DNA of 20,637 bases from Coemansia sp. RSA 1804. Lineage: Eukaryota > Kickxellomycota > Kickxellomycetes > Kickxellales > Kickxellaceae. Position numbers and translations under genes: made by a program. The notes beneath the pieces were generated by a model. It did not search any database. It worked only from the letters and a program-made list of their open reading frames with translations, and was not told where the DNA came from. This document shows positions 1 to 9,409 of this stretch, piece by piece. The stretch covers positions 1 through 20,637 of the forward strand of contig JANBTH010000325.1 of NCBI GenBank assembly GCA_027578815.1, in the 5' to 3' direction. The first letter of the stretch is position 1. Each line of letters begins with the position of its first letter.

Positions 1-190
1 AGTGTGAATGTCAGGTGATGCCGCTCTATAATTTATTTGTGCTACTGTAACCTTTTATTATTTGTTGGATAATTTTTCAAATGTCTGCTAGTGTCTATAT
101 TACGCTCTATTAACATGTATTTATGAGTGTATACTTTTGTTTCGCATAAGATCTTGTTTACTTACATTTTAAATATTTTTAATAACCATT
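1..190 (+). other. Upstream region and leader of LIN1-like gene
   Basis: This is AT-rich sequence with no coding content that I can support. It presumably holds the promoter and 5' leader of the gene starting at 191. There is no convincing canonical TATAAA; only loose TATA-like stretches are visible. The ATG at 191 has A at -3 and G at +4, a good eukaryotic start context. Confidence 0.5.
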
Positions 191-1567
191 ATGGCTGGAA
201 TTGGTCGGATAAAGGTTCATAAGCGAGTGCGCTTTGAGGAAGGCGCAGGGAATGGAAGCAGCAGAAACATTAGCCAAAACGTTGGAGTAAACAGCGATGA
301 CCACGTATACAGACATCGCAATGGCTATGGCACACACGAATACAATAGTTATGATGATGAGGCGGATGAAGCAGGCGACGACGGTCTTGACGAGGATATT
401 TCAACCAGCCGTCGACGCAACCGAAACATCAATGAAGACGGGTACGGAAGCGATGCAAGTGACCAGGACGAGATTGTGAACATGAGCGACTATAGTGACG
501 ATGTGGATGAACGGGAGGGGCCTGACGGACTTGGGGGCTCTGATCGGCAACATGAGGGCGAGGGCAATGACGATATGTTTGCCGATAATAACGAAGGCAG
601 TAGCGTGTCCTTGGCACATAGTGCGGACCACGGGGAGAACAAACGAAAGCGGTATTTAGGACTTGACGATATTGAGGGGCAGGAGGCAAGCTCGACGTCG
701 CGGGTGGACAGTGCGAAAGACAGTCTAGAGCTGCGCGGGACGGGAGATCGCAAGGGCAAGCAGTCAGCCAACAACGAGAGCGACGGACTGCTAGATGGCG
801 CTAGCGACGATGACAGCGACGACAATAGTAAAGGAAAAACGAAAATAGAGGCCTTTAACATGCGCGATGATCTGGAGCAAGGCCAGTTTGATGTCCATGG
901 GAATTTTGTTTGGAACAAAAAGGATCCCAACGACTACCAGGACAGCTGGCTAGATGGGGTGTCTAAAAAGGCGATTAAAGAGGCAAGGGACTCAAAGAGC
1001 CGTCAAGACAAGAACCAAACGGTTCAGGAGAGCAGCCTCTTGCAGCGCTGGGACGATGTTCCCAACGACGATCTTATTGTTGCGATTATAAACCGTCTGG
1101 GCTCACGCGAGACCATTTTCTCTGCGCTTGCACGTATTGGAGGACCAAAAAAGGGTACCAGGAACAAATGGAGTAAGAAAGCAAAGGCAAAGGCAAGGGC
1201 GAAAGATGGCGATATTGCCAGCGAGGAAAGCGAAAAGGAAAAACAGAGGAGGAATGATATTAATGAACTGACTGAGCTTGCCGACCAAGCAATGGCTCGA
1301 GGAATGGTTGACGTTTATGACCAGACATATGAGCAGTTTGTGCGCCAGATGCGGATGACAAACCGCATTCCAGAGGACTGGGAGCCAGGAACAATGCTCG
1401 CTACCTTGGCCTTCTCAGAGAATGAAGCATCTGGACACGGTGACGATGCAGGAGTCACCGAACGAGCCGATGGTCTTGCTACTGGTGCTCTAAACGAGAC
1501 AAGCGGGCAAGAGGAAGAGGTTGGGGGGTTGCTTGACGACCTGGACGACCTTGGACAGAGTCATTAA
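191..1567 (+). CDS. LIN1: LIN1/CD2BP2-type U5 snRNP protein lacking GYF domain
   Basis: This 458-aa protein belongs to the CD2BP2 (U5-52K)/Lin1 family, components of the U5 snRNP and tri-snRNP assembly in the nucleus. Seen: a basic N-terminus (residues 1-14), a long acidic Asp/Ser/Gly-rich disordered part (about 35-215), then the family core. The core reads F-N-M-R-D-D-L-E-Q-G-Q-F-D..G-N-F (222-239) followed by D-S-W-L-D (251-255), matching the human F-N-L-Q-E-E-M-E-E-G-H-F-D / D-S-W-L-D block. A second matching block is A-D-Q-A-M-A-R-G-M-V-D-V-Y (364-376), which corresponds to human ADQMVARGNLGVY. In family members a C-terminal GYF domain of about 60 residues normally follows; here the protein ends in an acidic tail (about 440-454) and no GYF motif is present. 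It converges on MED12, whose stop lies 185 bp away, so there is no room for a missed GYF exon. The start is the first in-frame ATG, with good context. No intron is needed. Confidence 0.85.
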   Translation: MAGIGRIKVHKRVRFEEGAGNGSSRNISQNVGVNSDDHVYRHRNGYGTHEYNSYDDEADEAGDDGLDEDISTSRRRNRNINEDGYGSDASDQDEIVNMSDYSDDVDEREGPDGLGGSDRQHEGEGNDDMFADNNEGSSVSLAHSADHGENKRKRYLGLDDIEGQEASSTSRVDSAKDSLELRGTGDRKGKQSANNESDGLLDGASDDDSDDNSKGKTKIEAFNMRDDLEQGQFDVHGNFVWNKKDPNDYQDSWLDGVSKKAIKEARDSKSRQDKNQTVQESSLLQRWDDVPNDDLIVAIINRLGSRETIFSALARIGGPKKGTRNKWSKKAKAKARAKDGDIASEESEKEKQRRNDINELTELADQAMARGMVDVYDQTYEQFVRQMRMTNRIPEDWEPGTMLATLAFSENEASGHGDDAGVTERADGLATGALNETSGQEEEVGGLLDDLDDLGQSH

Positions 1568-1608
1568 AAGTAGCGCGGATATGTGTCTGTATTATTTTGA
1601 AATGTGAG

Positions 1609-1620
1609 TTTATTAATAAA
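1609..1620. terminator. Palindromic bidirectional polyadenylation signal
   Basis: TTTATTAATAAA is a perfect 12-base palindrome, so AATAAA is present on both strands: 1615-1620 on +, and 1614-1609 on -. It lies about 48 nt after the LIN1 stop and about 138 nt after the MED12 stop, which is a suitable position for both 3' ends. The two convergent transcripts would then overlap tail to tail. Use of the site is inferred from position. Confidence 0.65.
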
Positions 1621-1751
1621 AAGAAAGAGGATGCGAATGATCCCTGCTAACAAAGATAATAGAAATACCTCATTGAGGATGCAACAACATAAAAAAAGAA
1701 AAAGAGAAAAAGAGAAATGCAATGCCGCGTTGTGCCCAGTTAGACCATGAA

Positions 1752-4700
1752 CTAGTCGCCCGATCCAAAGGCCGATTCGCATTGCGCGCGCCAGACAAGA
1801 CGAGTCTCAGAGTCCATTCTACGCCGCTTGCCACCAAACAACGACCAGGGAACAGGCGTCTCCGCCAAGGGAAAAAGAAACGCCGGCTGCATCGGGAAGT
1901 AAGGGTTTTCGAGATACTGCAAACGGCGCACAGATGCAACCTGGTTTCTTCTGGTGGCCGTGCTGTGGTCGCTTCTGCCTGGTCCTGAGGATCGCGACGT
2001 GTTGAACCGCAGGTTGGCCAGATAGCCTGTGGTAACTCCGCCAACGCCGCCTTTTGCTACACCGCCGGTCTTCTCGCTGCAGGCAGCATTCTCGCGCTCA
2101 AGCATTCCGCGCAGCGTAAATGGCGTCATGCCCTCAAGCCCTCCGTTTGGTATTGACGTGCTGTTTAATGGAGCCAGCGGAGCAAACTCCAGCGATTCAA
2201 CCCAAACCCACGGATTGTCCAGCACGCCATCCGGAACAGAAGAATGCACAAGCTGGATGTCGCTAATAGGAGCAACTGAAATGTCGAACGGGAAAAGCCG
2301 TTTTAGGGTGTCGGCATGCTTTGCATCGCATATAGCAGTCCGCGCAATGGGCGAGACAAGCCGAAGAAGCTCCAGGATATGCTTGCGCATCGACGCCGTA
2401 ACGCTTTCGCTGATCACCGCCGTGAAATCAAGCAAGAACTGGTAGAAATCGCAATTGGACAGATCGTCAGTCGAGCTTTCAGGCTGGCGTCTATCGCCAC
2501 TTCTAACATGCTCCTCCAGATCGGATGTTGGCAAGGATGACGGCGATGGCGGCTGGCACGTTGGCGAAAGGCACAGAGCAACGAGCGTCATGAGCCATTC
2601 TCCAACACCAAGCTCGTCCGGGTACTCTCGCATGATGTGGCACAATGGCTGCGTAAGCTGGAGTCGTCTATATATTGCCAGACGTACCCGCATATCCCCC
2701 AGACCGGTCACGGCCGCGCTTTCCACAAGACTGCCTTGCTGCCGATTCCACTGGCCCGATGCCGCTTGGCTGTCGGAAACAGATTCAGCATCAAAGTACG
2801 GCATTGACTTTGCAGACGAAAACGGACTGCTATCCGACCGGCTGGACGAGCGCATAGAAAGAGTAAGCGATAGCAGCTCGGCCACGCTCGGGTTGACAAG
2901 AACAGCAATCGCCTGCAGTTGTCCAAGAACGCCGCAAGCAAAGTCACGCAATTTAGACAGCATGCTTCCAGGCATAATTGCTTTAGATCCTACAACGCCA
3001 GACAGACCTTGTTGCTGCTGTTGCTTCTGTGTCTGTGCCTGGCTATTAGAGCTGCTGGAAGAAGAGGCAAAATCAGCAGATTGGCAAAGCTTTGAGATAA
3101 CACACTGTGTAAGTCTGGTTAAAGCAGCACCTCGCGCTATTTTATCAGCAAACAACGCCTTGTCTTGTGCGCTGCCAGAACCACCGGCTGCAGGCGTATC
3201 AACATCCATTCCATCGGAATCGATTGCACCCCCATACATCAGCGACATTTCCAGCAAGCTTGAAAAGTCAGCAGGAGCAACACTCTCAATAATAGCAGAT
3301 ACCCGCTTGTCCAGAACCGATTGCGACTCTTGCGGCTGTTGGTGCTGTGCATTGCCGGACATCTTCTCCACATCACTGCCCACAACACTCAGGTGTGCCA
3401 CGTCTAGTGCCAGAAGTGAGCCTGAGAACGTATAAACAAACCTCAACAGCGTGTTAGCGCTCAGGGTAGTCAACGCATCTGTCAGCCCAGCACATCTACG
3501 GGAAAACGCGGGTGGTAGTCCAAAATCGGTGTAGCTGCTGAATGGTCCTATGCCAAGTACGGTCTCCTTAATATACAATGCCAGACACGCAGTGGCATTG
3601 GTCACAAACTGCATCTGCTCACCGTCGTCGCAGATGTTCTGTCCGACTCCCTTGATAGGATGGCTGCTGTCGTTTGGGCCCACACTGTCCGTGCGTCCAC
3701 CGACACCAGCAGCAACCGCAAACGCATCTGTGGAAGCCTCGCTCTCCTGCAACGCAGTTGACGAGAATAGAAGCAGTGAGCTTAGAATGGTTGCAAGCTT
3801 TGACACCGCCGTTGTCGCCTTTCCCTTGATTGCCGGTCCATTCCAGAACCTGTGGATCGTCTCCTGCAGCCTATGTGCAACCTCTGCCGTTGTCATTGCA
3901 GAGAATCCTTCATCAGCTGGATCAGCTCCTTCACAAAGCACCATCAGCACGCGCAGCATGGCACGTTTAACGGGCAGCGCGGTTCCTGGGTCCTCAATCT
4001 GCCTCTCGATATTGGCACGGTAAATCTCAAGCATCGTGTAGTACTTTTGCTCCACAACAGCATGTGCAGTTGCTCCGCTTTCTTGAATCGACAACGGAAT
4101 GCAGTCAATAGCAAACTGAACCCACGAGGATTGGGCAAACACTGCTGTCGCCTGCATCAAGATAGCAGCCAACTGTGAAGCTCCGCCAGACCGAAGCCGT
4201 CCCGATGCAGAGGCACTGATGAAAACAAGCTCAGCCACCTGTATCCGTAATATCTGGTTGGTCTCCAGTGCTGTACTCCAGCAGGATCCAGCATCAAGAA
4301 GCTCATATTGGAAACGGAAATCGGCTGTCTTGCTGTATAGGTCATTGCTGCTATCGGCTACTTCAACATCGCTGCTTGCTGACAACCCAATGTGGGAATT
4401 GTCGGTATCTGCACGTCCTTCACGTACGCGTGGTGTAGGCATTCCCAATGCGTAAATAATGCCGGTCAAGCATGTGTATCTCGCAATATTCACAGAAGGG
4501 GCTTCCTCACGGCACCGTTCGATTAGCCAGGGCACAAGGTCGTCTATCCGCATACAGCCATAGGCAAGAAGACTGTTGATCCACAGACAAGACACATGGA
4601 TCGCAATATCAATGTCTTTGACAGAGTAGAGCGGTGACCCAACTGCTGATGACGAATCTGACAGATTAGAGTCGTTTTTGTCGATTGTCCAGGTGTTAAT

Positions 4701-7700
4701 TGTCTCGTATAATGAATCCAATAGCATAGGGCCAATGTGTTCTGGCGTCTTGGCAAACCCTGTACTGACAGCAAACCAGCGGATATGGAGAGCGCACAAC
4801 TCAACAAAGCACCGCAGCAGCGCAATGTCCTTGGGCCTGTCAGATGAGGACTCTGGGGCCAATGGCAGTCCTTTACCGGTTACCAGTGCTGCCTGAGTAG
4901 CATCGGTAACAGTATGCAGAAGCATGCTTTGCAGCCTGGACTGCCGTACGGCCGGATTTGCACTCGGCGAGTTCGGAACTTCAGACTGGATCAAAGCAGG
5001 GCTGCTCGTATACTCTGCCCGCTGGGTGGCTCCATATGCCCAACGCGTAAGTTTCTGGAAGCACGGCAATATGGCCCAGTCGATTTCATCCGCTGTAGAC
5101 CCAATGTTCTCGCGCACCCTATCGCGAACAAGTTGCTGAGCCAGCTGCAATATGTCTTTACTTGCGCTCGCATTGCCAGGAGAATGACCACTTTGAAGCA
5201 GGGCCAAAGAATGGGTGCTTACAAATGACTCGTAGTCCTTGCTAATGGTATCAAACAAGCTCTCGACATCCTGCTTGTAGTTTTCGTTGTCGCCTTCAAT
5301 AGAATTACGCCAGTGCTGAGCTGTACGATAGTACTCAAAGTCAAATAGATCCGATCCAATGGCGTTTGTCGCATATGCACTGCCAGTCTGGGCAACAGCA
5401 TGCTTGAGTCTTCCCAGCAGCATCCATGTCCGTGTATAGCGGCGCAGCGTGCAATGGACCAAAGACGACACCTGGGCGACTCGCGTATGTCCTAGCAACC
5501 AAAGTAAAAAGTCGAGAAGCTGGAAAAAGTACCGCGCTTCCGCCAAAATACGCACAATCACGGCTGTCTGCCGTCTGTTCAGCAGCGATGTACCCGGTCG
5601 CGTAATGACGCGCCAGTTGTCCACGCCTACCTTGATGTCCTTGACCACATAGTCGTAGACAATGGGCATCATCCGCTGGTTTACGACAATGTCAACGACT
5701 GGGCGTGGGCATGTGTGGAGCTTCTCCAGGAATATCGATGGAATATCGCGACTCAGTAGACGCTCGTCGCTAATATGATCAAGCAAAGGCGATATCCAGT
5801 CCTTTCCACAGGGAGAATGAGCCAAAGGTGACAGCAGTTTTGATCTTGTAAACTGAGAAGGCTTTGGGACACGGTTTGGGTCAAGCAAATCGGGCTCTCT
5901 GCCATCGCTGTACTCGCCGGCAGCAAGTGCCCACCAGCATACAATGTCGGCATCGACAGTCGGCTGCTTGTTGTTGCCTTTCAAACGAAACGGTGTAGCG
6001 CATGTATACGCTATCAGGAATGGAAGCAGCGATGCTATCTCGTTTCTGAGTCTGGCGGCAACGGATGACTGTGTGTCAAAATACCGGTTCGCTAACTTCT
6101 TTGCTGCTGGTCCACTTGCTTGCCAATCGCCAAGAACCATATGGCGCTGCTCTTCAACACTCTTGCATCTCGTCGGAATCCCAAGTGCATACTCCAGTTG
6201 TCGTTTAGATCGTACCGAGTTGATTTTTGCGCCAAAGAAATCACCTCGAGCTGTAAGCAGCTGTAAGTACTTTGATATAGAAAAACATCCGACATCCGCA
6301 AGTTGTTCGAGTAGTGAGCAAACGCGCCAAACAGCATTCTTGCGTTCATCATCTGCCAGTGGAAGCGCAAATATGTCTAGAAAACCAACAACAGCATTCT
6401 GCATCTCATTTGCAGCTGATACTTGTGAGCTACCTAGACCCTTATCAGTGCCTGCTGCTTGCTGTTGTTTGTCGATATACAGCTTGCAAAGCTTAGCTGA
6501 ACAGACAAATCGGAACTGGGATGATGCTGGCAAAAGATGGTCCTCAACTGCCCAGTAGCAAATAAGCCTTAACGTAGTTGTGGTTGACGGCGTAGAGCTC
6601 GATGGGTCGGGGAAAAGCCTGTTGAATGTGGTGCTTATGTTTGTGTCTGGCGCAATTGACTCGAGTATACGCAGCAAAGCCAAGTGCTTATCTTTGGGCA
6701 TTGAATCGTTCAGATCAATTTGTCTCTTTGAACCAGAAATAGATCCAAACCGTAAGTTCCGTGCATCCACTTGCTTTAGCAAAGCATTGTAAGAAGGCGA
6801 ATTGCTCCTGCCTGCTCGCCCAGTCGTTTCCAATCCATTCTGTGCATCACAAAGAGCCGACATGTATGTGCCCCAGGTGGAAGGCTCGACAAAGGCATCT
6901 GGAAATGTCGTGAAAAGCGATATCAAGTACTCGCTGACCTGATTACGGAATGTGTCGAGTGATGGGTGGGTGGCAGACCGGGTCAACCAGTACGAAACGG
7001 CGCTTATAAGCTTTCTTAAGGGCGTGCGAGACTTGCCAATCTCTGGCGTGTAGTCTTGAACCAATGGTAAAAGTAGCATGCACTTGTCAACCGGCATCTG
7101 ATGGAACTGCTTGACAATCCAGCTTACAAAATAGCGCTGATCAAGTAGACCCTGGCTGTACTGCGCATGTAACAGCGACAGACAGAACTTCCAGCTCCGC
7201 GCCCATGCAGATGGCATATTAGAGTACAAAGTGGTTGTCGAAGCAAGAGACGTTCTGTGTGGTGTAGCGGGAGACATGCTGTCGGCAGGGAGGCCTATGC
7301 TGGCCTCAGATGTGGTTGGAGCGCTGTTCAGCGTGTTTTCAAGAAACTGGGTAAACTGTTTCGACCACTGGCCCGTGTACTGTCTCTCCAGGGCCTTGAG
7401 GTTGGCATGGTCCGGGTCCCGTGTCTGCATCCCAAACATCTCGTAGATGCCGGTAAGTCGAATCCCCCACACCGCGCGTTGCAATGGAACCTGATTCTGG
7501 CGAAGCAGATCCAAGAGCCGTTCGCCGCGTATGCCAAAGGGCATCGAGTTTGCAAGAACGCTTAGTGGCACGCGGGGATTGGCCAGTCCGCGGAACCACT
7601 CGTCACGACGCTCATCAGAGCGCACAGTGCGGTTAGGAAGTCTGGGAAAGTCAGTAGAGGCTACACAGCCGCGGGCCCATTGTCGCTGCGCAGCGCCAGC

Positions 7701-8114
7701 AGCAAATGACTGAAGTTCCTGGAACACGCGCTGGTCCTGCAGACGCTCAAGCACAACCTCGTGGCTTGACAAATACTCGTTCTCCACTCGTGGAATATCA
7801 ACAAATCCGTGTCGGATCGTGCGCTCTGTCAGCTGGCCTTCGCTGTAGCCATCCTTTACCGGGTAGAACTCTGTGTGGCCATAGTCGTGTGTGCTGTGGA
7901 GGGGCGCGGTTCCACTCGAGGGCGTCGGTGTGAACTTGCGTAAAGGCATGGTTTCGTCAGAACTCCGCCATGAGGCCTGGTGGTCTATCCGTAACCTCTT
8001 TGAATGGTGTGTGGAGCCAGTGGCATTCGAATTCGCATTAGCATTTGCATTGCTGCCGCCGCCGCCATTTGTGCTGGCACTCGCGGAATTGGCGCCTGCC
8101 GGTGTTGCGCTCAT
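1752..8114 (-). CDS. MED12: Mediator complex subunit 12 (MED12/Srb8)
   Basis: This is a single uninterrupted 2120-aa reading frame, long enough for a full MED12, the large scaffold of the Mediator CDK8 kinase module (CDK8, cyclin C, MED12, MED13) in the nucleus. MED12 activates CDK8 and links the module's kinase to its other subunits. Seen: a low-complexity Ser/Ala/Asn-rich N-terminus (1-35), a basic patch, then the Med12 domain at about 88-225 with L-T-E-R-T-I-R-H-G-F (95-104; human L-T-x-L-N-V-K-Q-G-F) and the W-F-R-G-L-A block (173-178; human W-F-T-D-L-A) leading into R-A-V-W-G-I-R-L-T (213-221; human R-A-A-W-L-I-K-M-T). A second helical block at about 304-378 (S-W-K-F-C-L-S-L-L, G-L-L-D, L-L-L-P-L) fits the LCEWAV-type region. 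The rest is helical, with Ser- and Gln-rich linkers towards the C-terminus. The start has A at -3; a TATA-like box lies about 100 bp upstream. It is divergent from the bZIP gene. The lack of introns over 6.4 kb contrasts with two neighbours. Confidence 0.93.
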   Translation of the reverse strand: MSATPAGANSASASTNGGGGSNANANANSNATGSTHHSKRLRIDHQASWRSSDETMPLRKFTPTPSSGTAPLHSTHDYGHTEFYPVKDGYSEGQLTERTIRHGFVDIPRVENEYLSSHEVVLERLQDQRVFQELQSFAAGAAQRQWARGCVASTDFPRLPNRTVRSDERRDEWFRGLANPRVPLSVLANSMPFGIRGERLLDLLRQNQVPLQRAVWGIRLTGIYEMFGMQTRDPDHANLKALERQYTGQWSKQFTQFLENTLNSAPTTSEASIGLPADSMSPATPHRTSLASTTTLYSNMPSAWARSWKFCLSLLHAQYSQGLLDQRYFVSWIVKQFHQMPVDKCMLLLPLVQDYTPEIGKSRTPLRKLISAVSYWLTRSATHPSLDTFRNQVSEYLISLFTTFPDAFVEPSTWGTYMSALCDAQNGLETTGRAGRSNSPSYNALLKQVDARNLRFGSISGSKRQIDLNDSMPKDKHLALLRILESIAPDTNISTTFNRLFPDPSSSTPSTTTTLRLICYWAVEDHLLPASSQFRFVCSAKLCKLYIDKQQQAAGTDKGLGSSQVSAANEMQNAVVGFLDIFALPLADDERKNAVWRVCSLLEQLADVGCFSISKYLQLLTARGDFFGAKINSVRSKRQLEYALGIPTRCKSVEEQRHMVLGDWQASGPAAKKLANRYFDTQSSVAARLRNEIASLLPFLIAYTCATPFRLKGNNKQPTVDADIVCWWALAAGEYSDGREPDLLDPNRVPKPSQFTRSKLLSPLAHSPCGKDWISPLLDHISDERLLSRDIPSIFLEKLHTCPRPVVDIVVNQRMMPIVYDYVVKDIKVGVDNWRVITRPGTSLLNRRQTAVIVRILAEARYFFQLLDFLLWLLGHTRVAQVSSLVHCTLRRYTRTWMLLGRLKHAVAQTGSAYATNAIGSDLFDFEYYRTAQHWRNSIEGDNENYKQDVESLFDTISKDYESFVSTHSLALLQSGHSPGNASASKDILQLAQQLVRDRVRENIGSTADEIDWAILPCFQKLTRWAYGATQRAEYTSSPALIQSEVPNSPSANPAVRQSRLQSMLLHTVTDATQAALVTGKGLPLAPESSSDRPKDIALLRCFVELCALHIRWFAVSTGFAKTPEHIGPMLLDSLYETINTWTIDKNDSNLSDSSSAVGSPLYSVKDIDIAIHVSCLWINSLLAYGCMRIDDLVPWLIERCREEAPSVNIARYTCLTGIIYALGMPTPRVREGRADTDNSHIGLSASSDVEVADSSNDLYSKTADFRFQYELLDAGSCWSTALETNQILRIQVAELVFISASASGRLRSGGASQLAAILMQATAVFAQSSWVQFAIDCIPLSIQESGATAHAVVEQKYYTMLEIYRANIERQIEDPGTALPVKRAMLRVLMVLCEGADPADEGFSAMTTAEVAHRLQETIHRFWNGPAIKGKATTAVSKLATILSSLLLFSSTALQESEASTDAFAVAAGVGGRTDSVGPNDSSHPIKGVGQNICDDGEQMQFVTNATACLALYIKETVLGIGPFSSYTDFGLPPAFSRRCAGLTDALTTLSANTLLRFVYTFSGSLLALDVAHLSVVGSDVEKMSGNAQHQQPQESQSVLDKRVSAIIESVAPADFSSLLEMSLMYGGAIDSDGMDVDTPAAGGSGSAQDKALFADKIARGAALTRLTQCVISKLCQSADFASSSSSSNSQAQTQKQQQQQGLSGVVGSKAIMPGSMLSKLRDFACGVLGQLQAIAVLVNPSVAELLSLTLSMRSSSRSDSSPFSSAKSMPYFDAESVSDSQAASGQWNRQQGSLVESAAVTGLGDMRVRLAIYRRLQLTQPLCHIMREYPDELGVGEWLMTLVALCLSPTCQPPSPSSLPTSDLEEHVRSGDRRQPESSTDDLSNCDFYQFLLDFTAVISESVTASMRKHILELLRLVSPIARTAICDAKHADTLKRLFPFDISVAPISDIQLVHSSVPDGVLDNPWVWVESLEFAPLAPLNSTSIPNGGLEGMTPFTLRGMLERENAACSEKTGGVAKGGVGGVTTGYLANLRFNTSRSSGPGRSDHSTATRRNQVASVRRLQYLENPYFPMQPAFLFPLAETPVPWSLFGGKRRRMDSETRLVWRAQCESAFGSGD

Positions 8115-8211
8115 TTGCTGCTGGCTGATTGTGAACGGGTGCGGCGAATGAGCAGATCAATAAACAAGGAAATGTGCAGAAAGCCAAAGAAGCCAAGCTG
8201 AATCGGCACAA

Positions 8212-8220
8212 CTTTTTATA
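8212..8220 (-). promoter_or_regulatory. TATA-like box of MED12
   Basis: On the minus strand the sequence reads TATAAAAAG, 98-106 bp upstream of the MED12 ATG. This is a plausible distance for a fungal core promoter with a short leader. The interval between box and start contains no other ATG on the minus strand. Function is inferred from sequence and position only. Confidence 0.5.
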
Positions 8221-9242
8221 CAAAAACGGACACTGCAATAAAAGGGAGGTGCCAAAATCTACGCGCAAAAAAGAATGTAGTGTCACCAGCCCAGCGCTGA
8301 TCGAGCTGAGTTGAACCGGTACATCTGGCGCTGGTTGCGGCTCGGCTATTTTTTGGCGCTTTTGGATGAATTTTGGGCTGATGATGCAAGAAGCAAGCTC
8401 GCTCTTGATTCGGCCAGTCCCTTTCCGAGAAAAAGCAAAAAATCGTGGATTACCATCGGCCCCGCGATAGCCAATAGAAACAACATCACGTGGACGAGTG
8501 CTGCTGACAAATGCACATTGGCGATGCTTGTTTCTACGGCTTTGCCCCTCTTTGTGTGGCCTACGCTCATGCGCAAAACCAACGCCAACATTTCTGCACT
8601 AGTTACCATCATGGAACTTTATGGAAGTTGGATTCAGAACCAAGACTACTTCCTCGTCAGAAAGGAGAACAGCTGCTGACAGCCACAATCTGTGACGAGA
8701 CAAGGGATTCAGCTCACAGAAAATAGGAAGCCCTTCTGGACAGGTAAGGGACATGCAACCTTTGTCTGGCTCACCACAAGTCCATTGCAGTGAGATGTCA
8801 ATGATGATATGGCGCTGTGGTGTATAACATTTGAGCTGCTTCCGCTTAGCAATCCACGCTACTTATCCATCCATGTACACCCTAGCAGCAGTTCTTCGCA
8901 ATGTTGTTGCACAAAAAAGAATTCCGTCCGGCCCACAGACTTTTTTTGCCGCCATTTTCTGCAAATAAAATTTCTTGTCTGGAAAAAGGATACGATTATT
9001 CGCTCTGGCAGTTTGCCCTTTTCCCCCGTTCTTTTTTATGTTCTCCTTGCCTTTTTAACAACCAACCTTTTTCCCTTCTTCTCTCTTTCTTTTTTCGACT
9101 CTGAACACCACAAACCCAGTTTATTTTCTCTCTGCTTTTATTTATTCCACCCTTTTTTCTAGGCTATTCTACATCTTGGGCCGTTTGCTTGCTGGCTAAT
9201 TACAAGCACTAAATTCAAGTTCAAATTGCCTATTTGCTCGTA

Positions 9243-9249
9243 TTACTAA
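9243..9249 (+). promoter_or_regulatory. TTACTAA, candidate Yap response element
   Basis: This is a perfect match to TTACTAA, the recognition element of fungal Yap1-type bZIP factors. It lies 161 bp upstream of the start codon of the Yap1/Pap1-like gene itself, suggesting possible autoregulation. A 7-base match can occur by chance, and the site may fall inside the transcribed leader. Confidence 0.35.
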
Positions 9250-9409
9250 GCATTTTTACAACCTCTCTACATCCCTGCCTGAAACTAGCAGCCGCTTCCA
9301 CGACGCAGGAAAGTGACAGTGATCGGGTAGAACCATAGTCAGCGCCTCTTATTTCCTTTATCTTTGGGTCACCAGCAGCAGACACTCAGCTCTTTTTTGT
9401 TTTCTCACG

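Larger units (their letters stand above)
8115..9409. other. Divergent promoter region between MED12 and bZIP gene
   Basis: This 1.3-kb region separates two divergent genes. It holds a TATA-like box for MED12 at 8212-8220, CCAAT pentamers on + (8471-8475) and on - (8517-8521), a TTACTAA motif at 9243-9249, and a T/C-rich stretch at about 9000-9170. No ATG occurs on + from 9041 to 9409, consistent with a 5' leader of the bZIP gene of up to 369 nt. Short open frames here (for example - strand 8346-8612) have no recognisable content. Confidence 0.6.

Noticed and set aside
2455..3435. A 326-codon + strand open frame antisense to MED12
   Set aside because: Shadow of the MED12 coding frame: Ser/Cys-rich product without motifs and no promoter-like start.
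8346..8612. An 88-codon minus-strand frame with a hydrophobic stretch in the MED12-bZIP intergenic region
   Set aside because: No family signature and no supporting signals, and it overlaps another open frame on +. Expected by chance in a promoter region.
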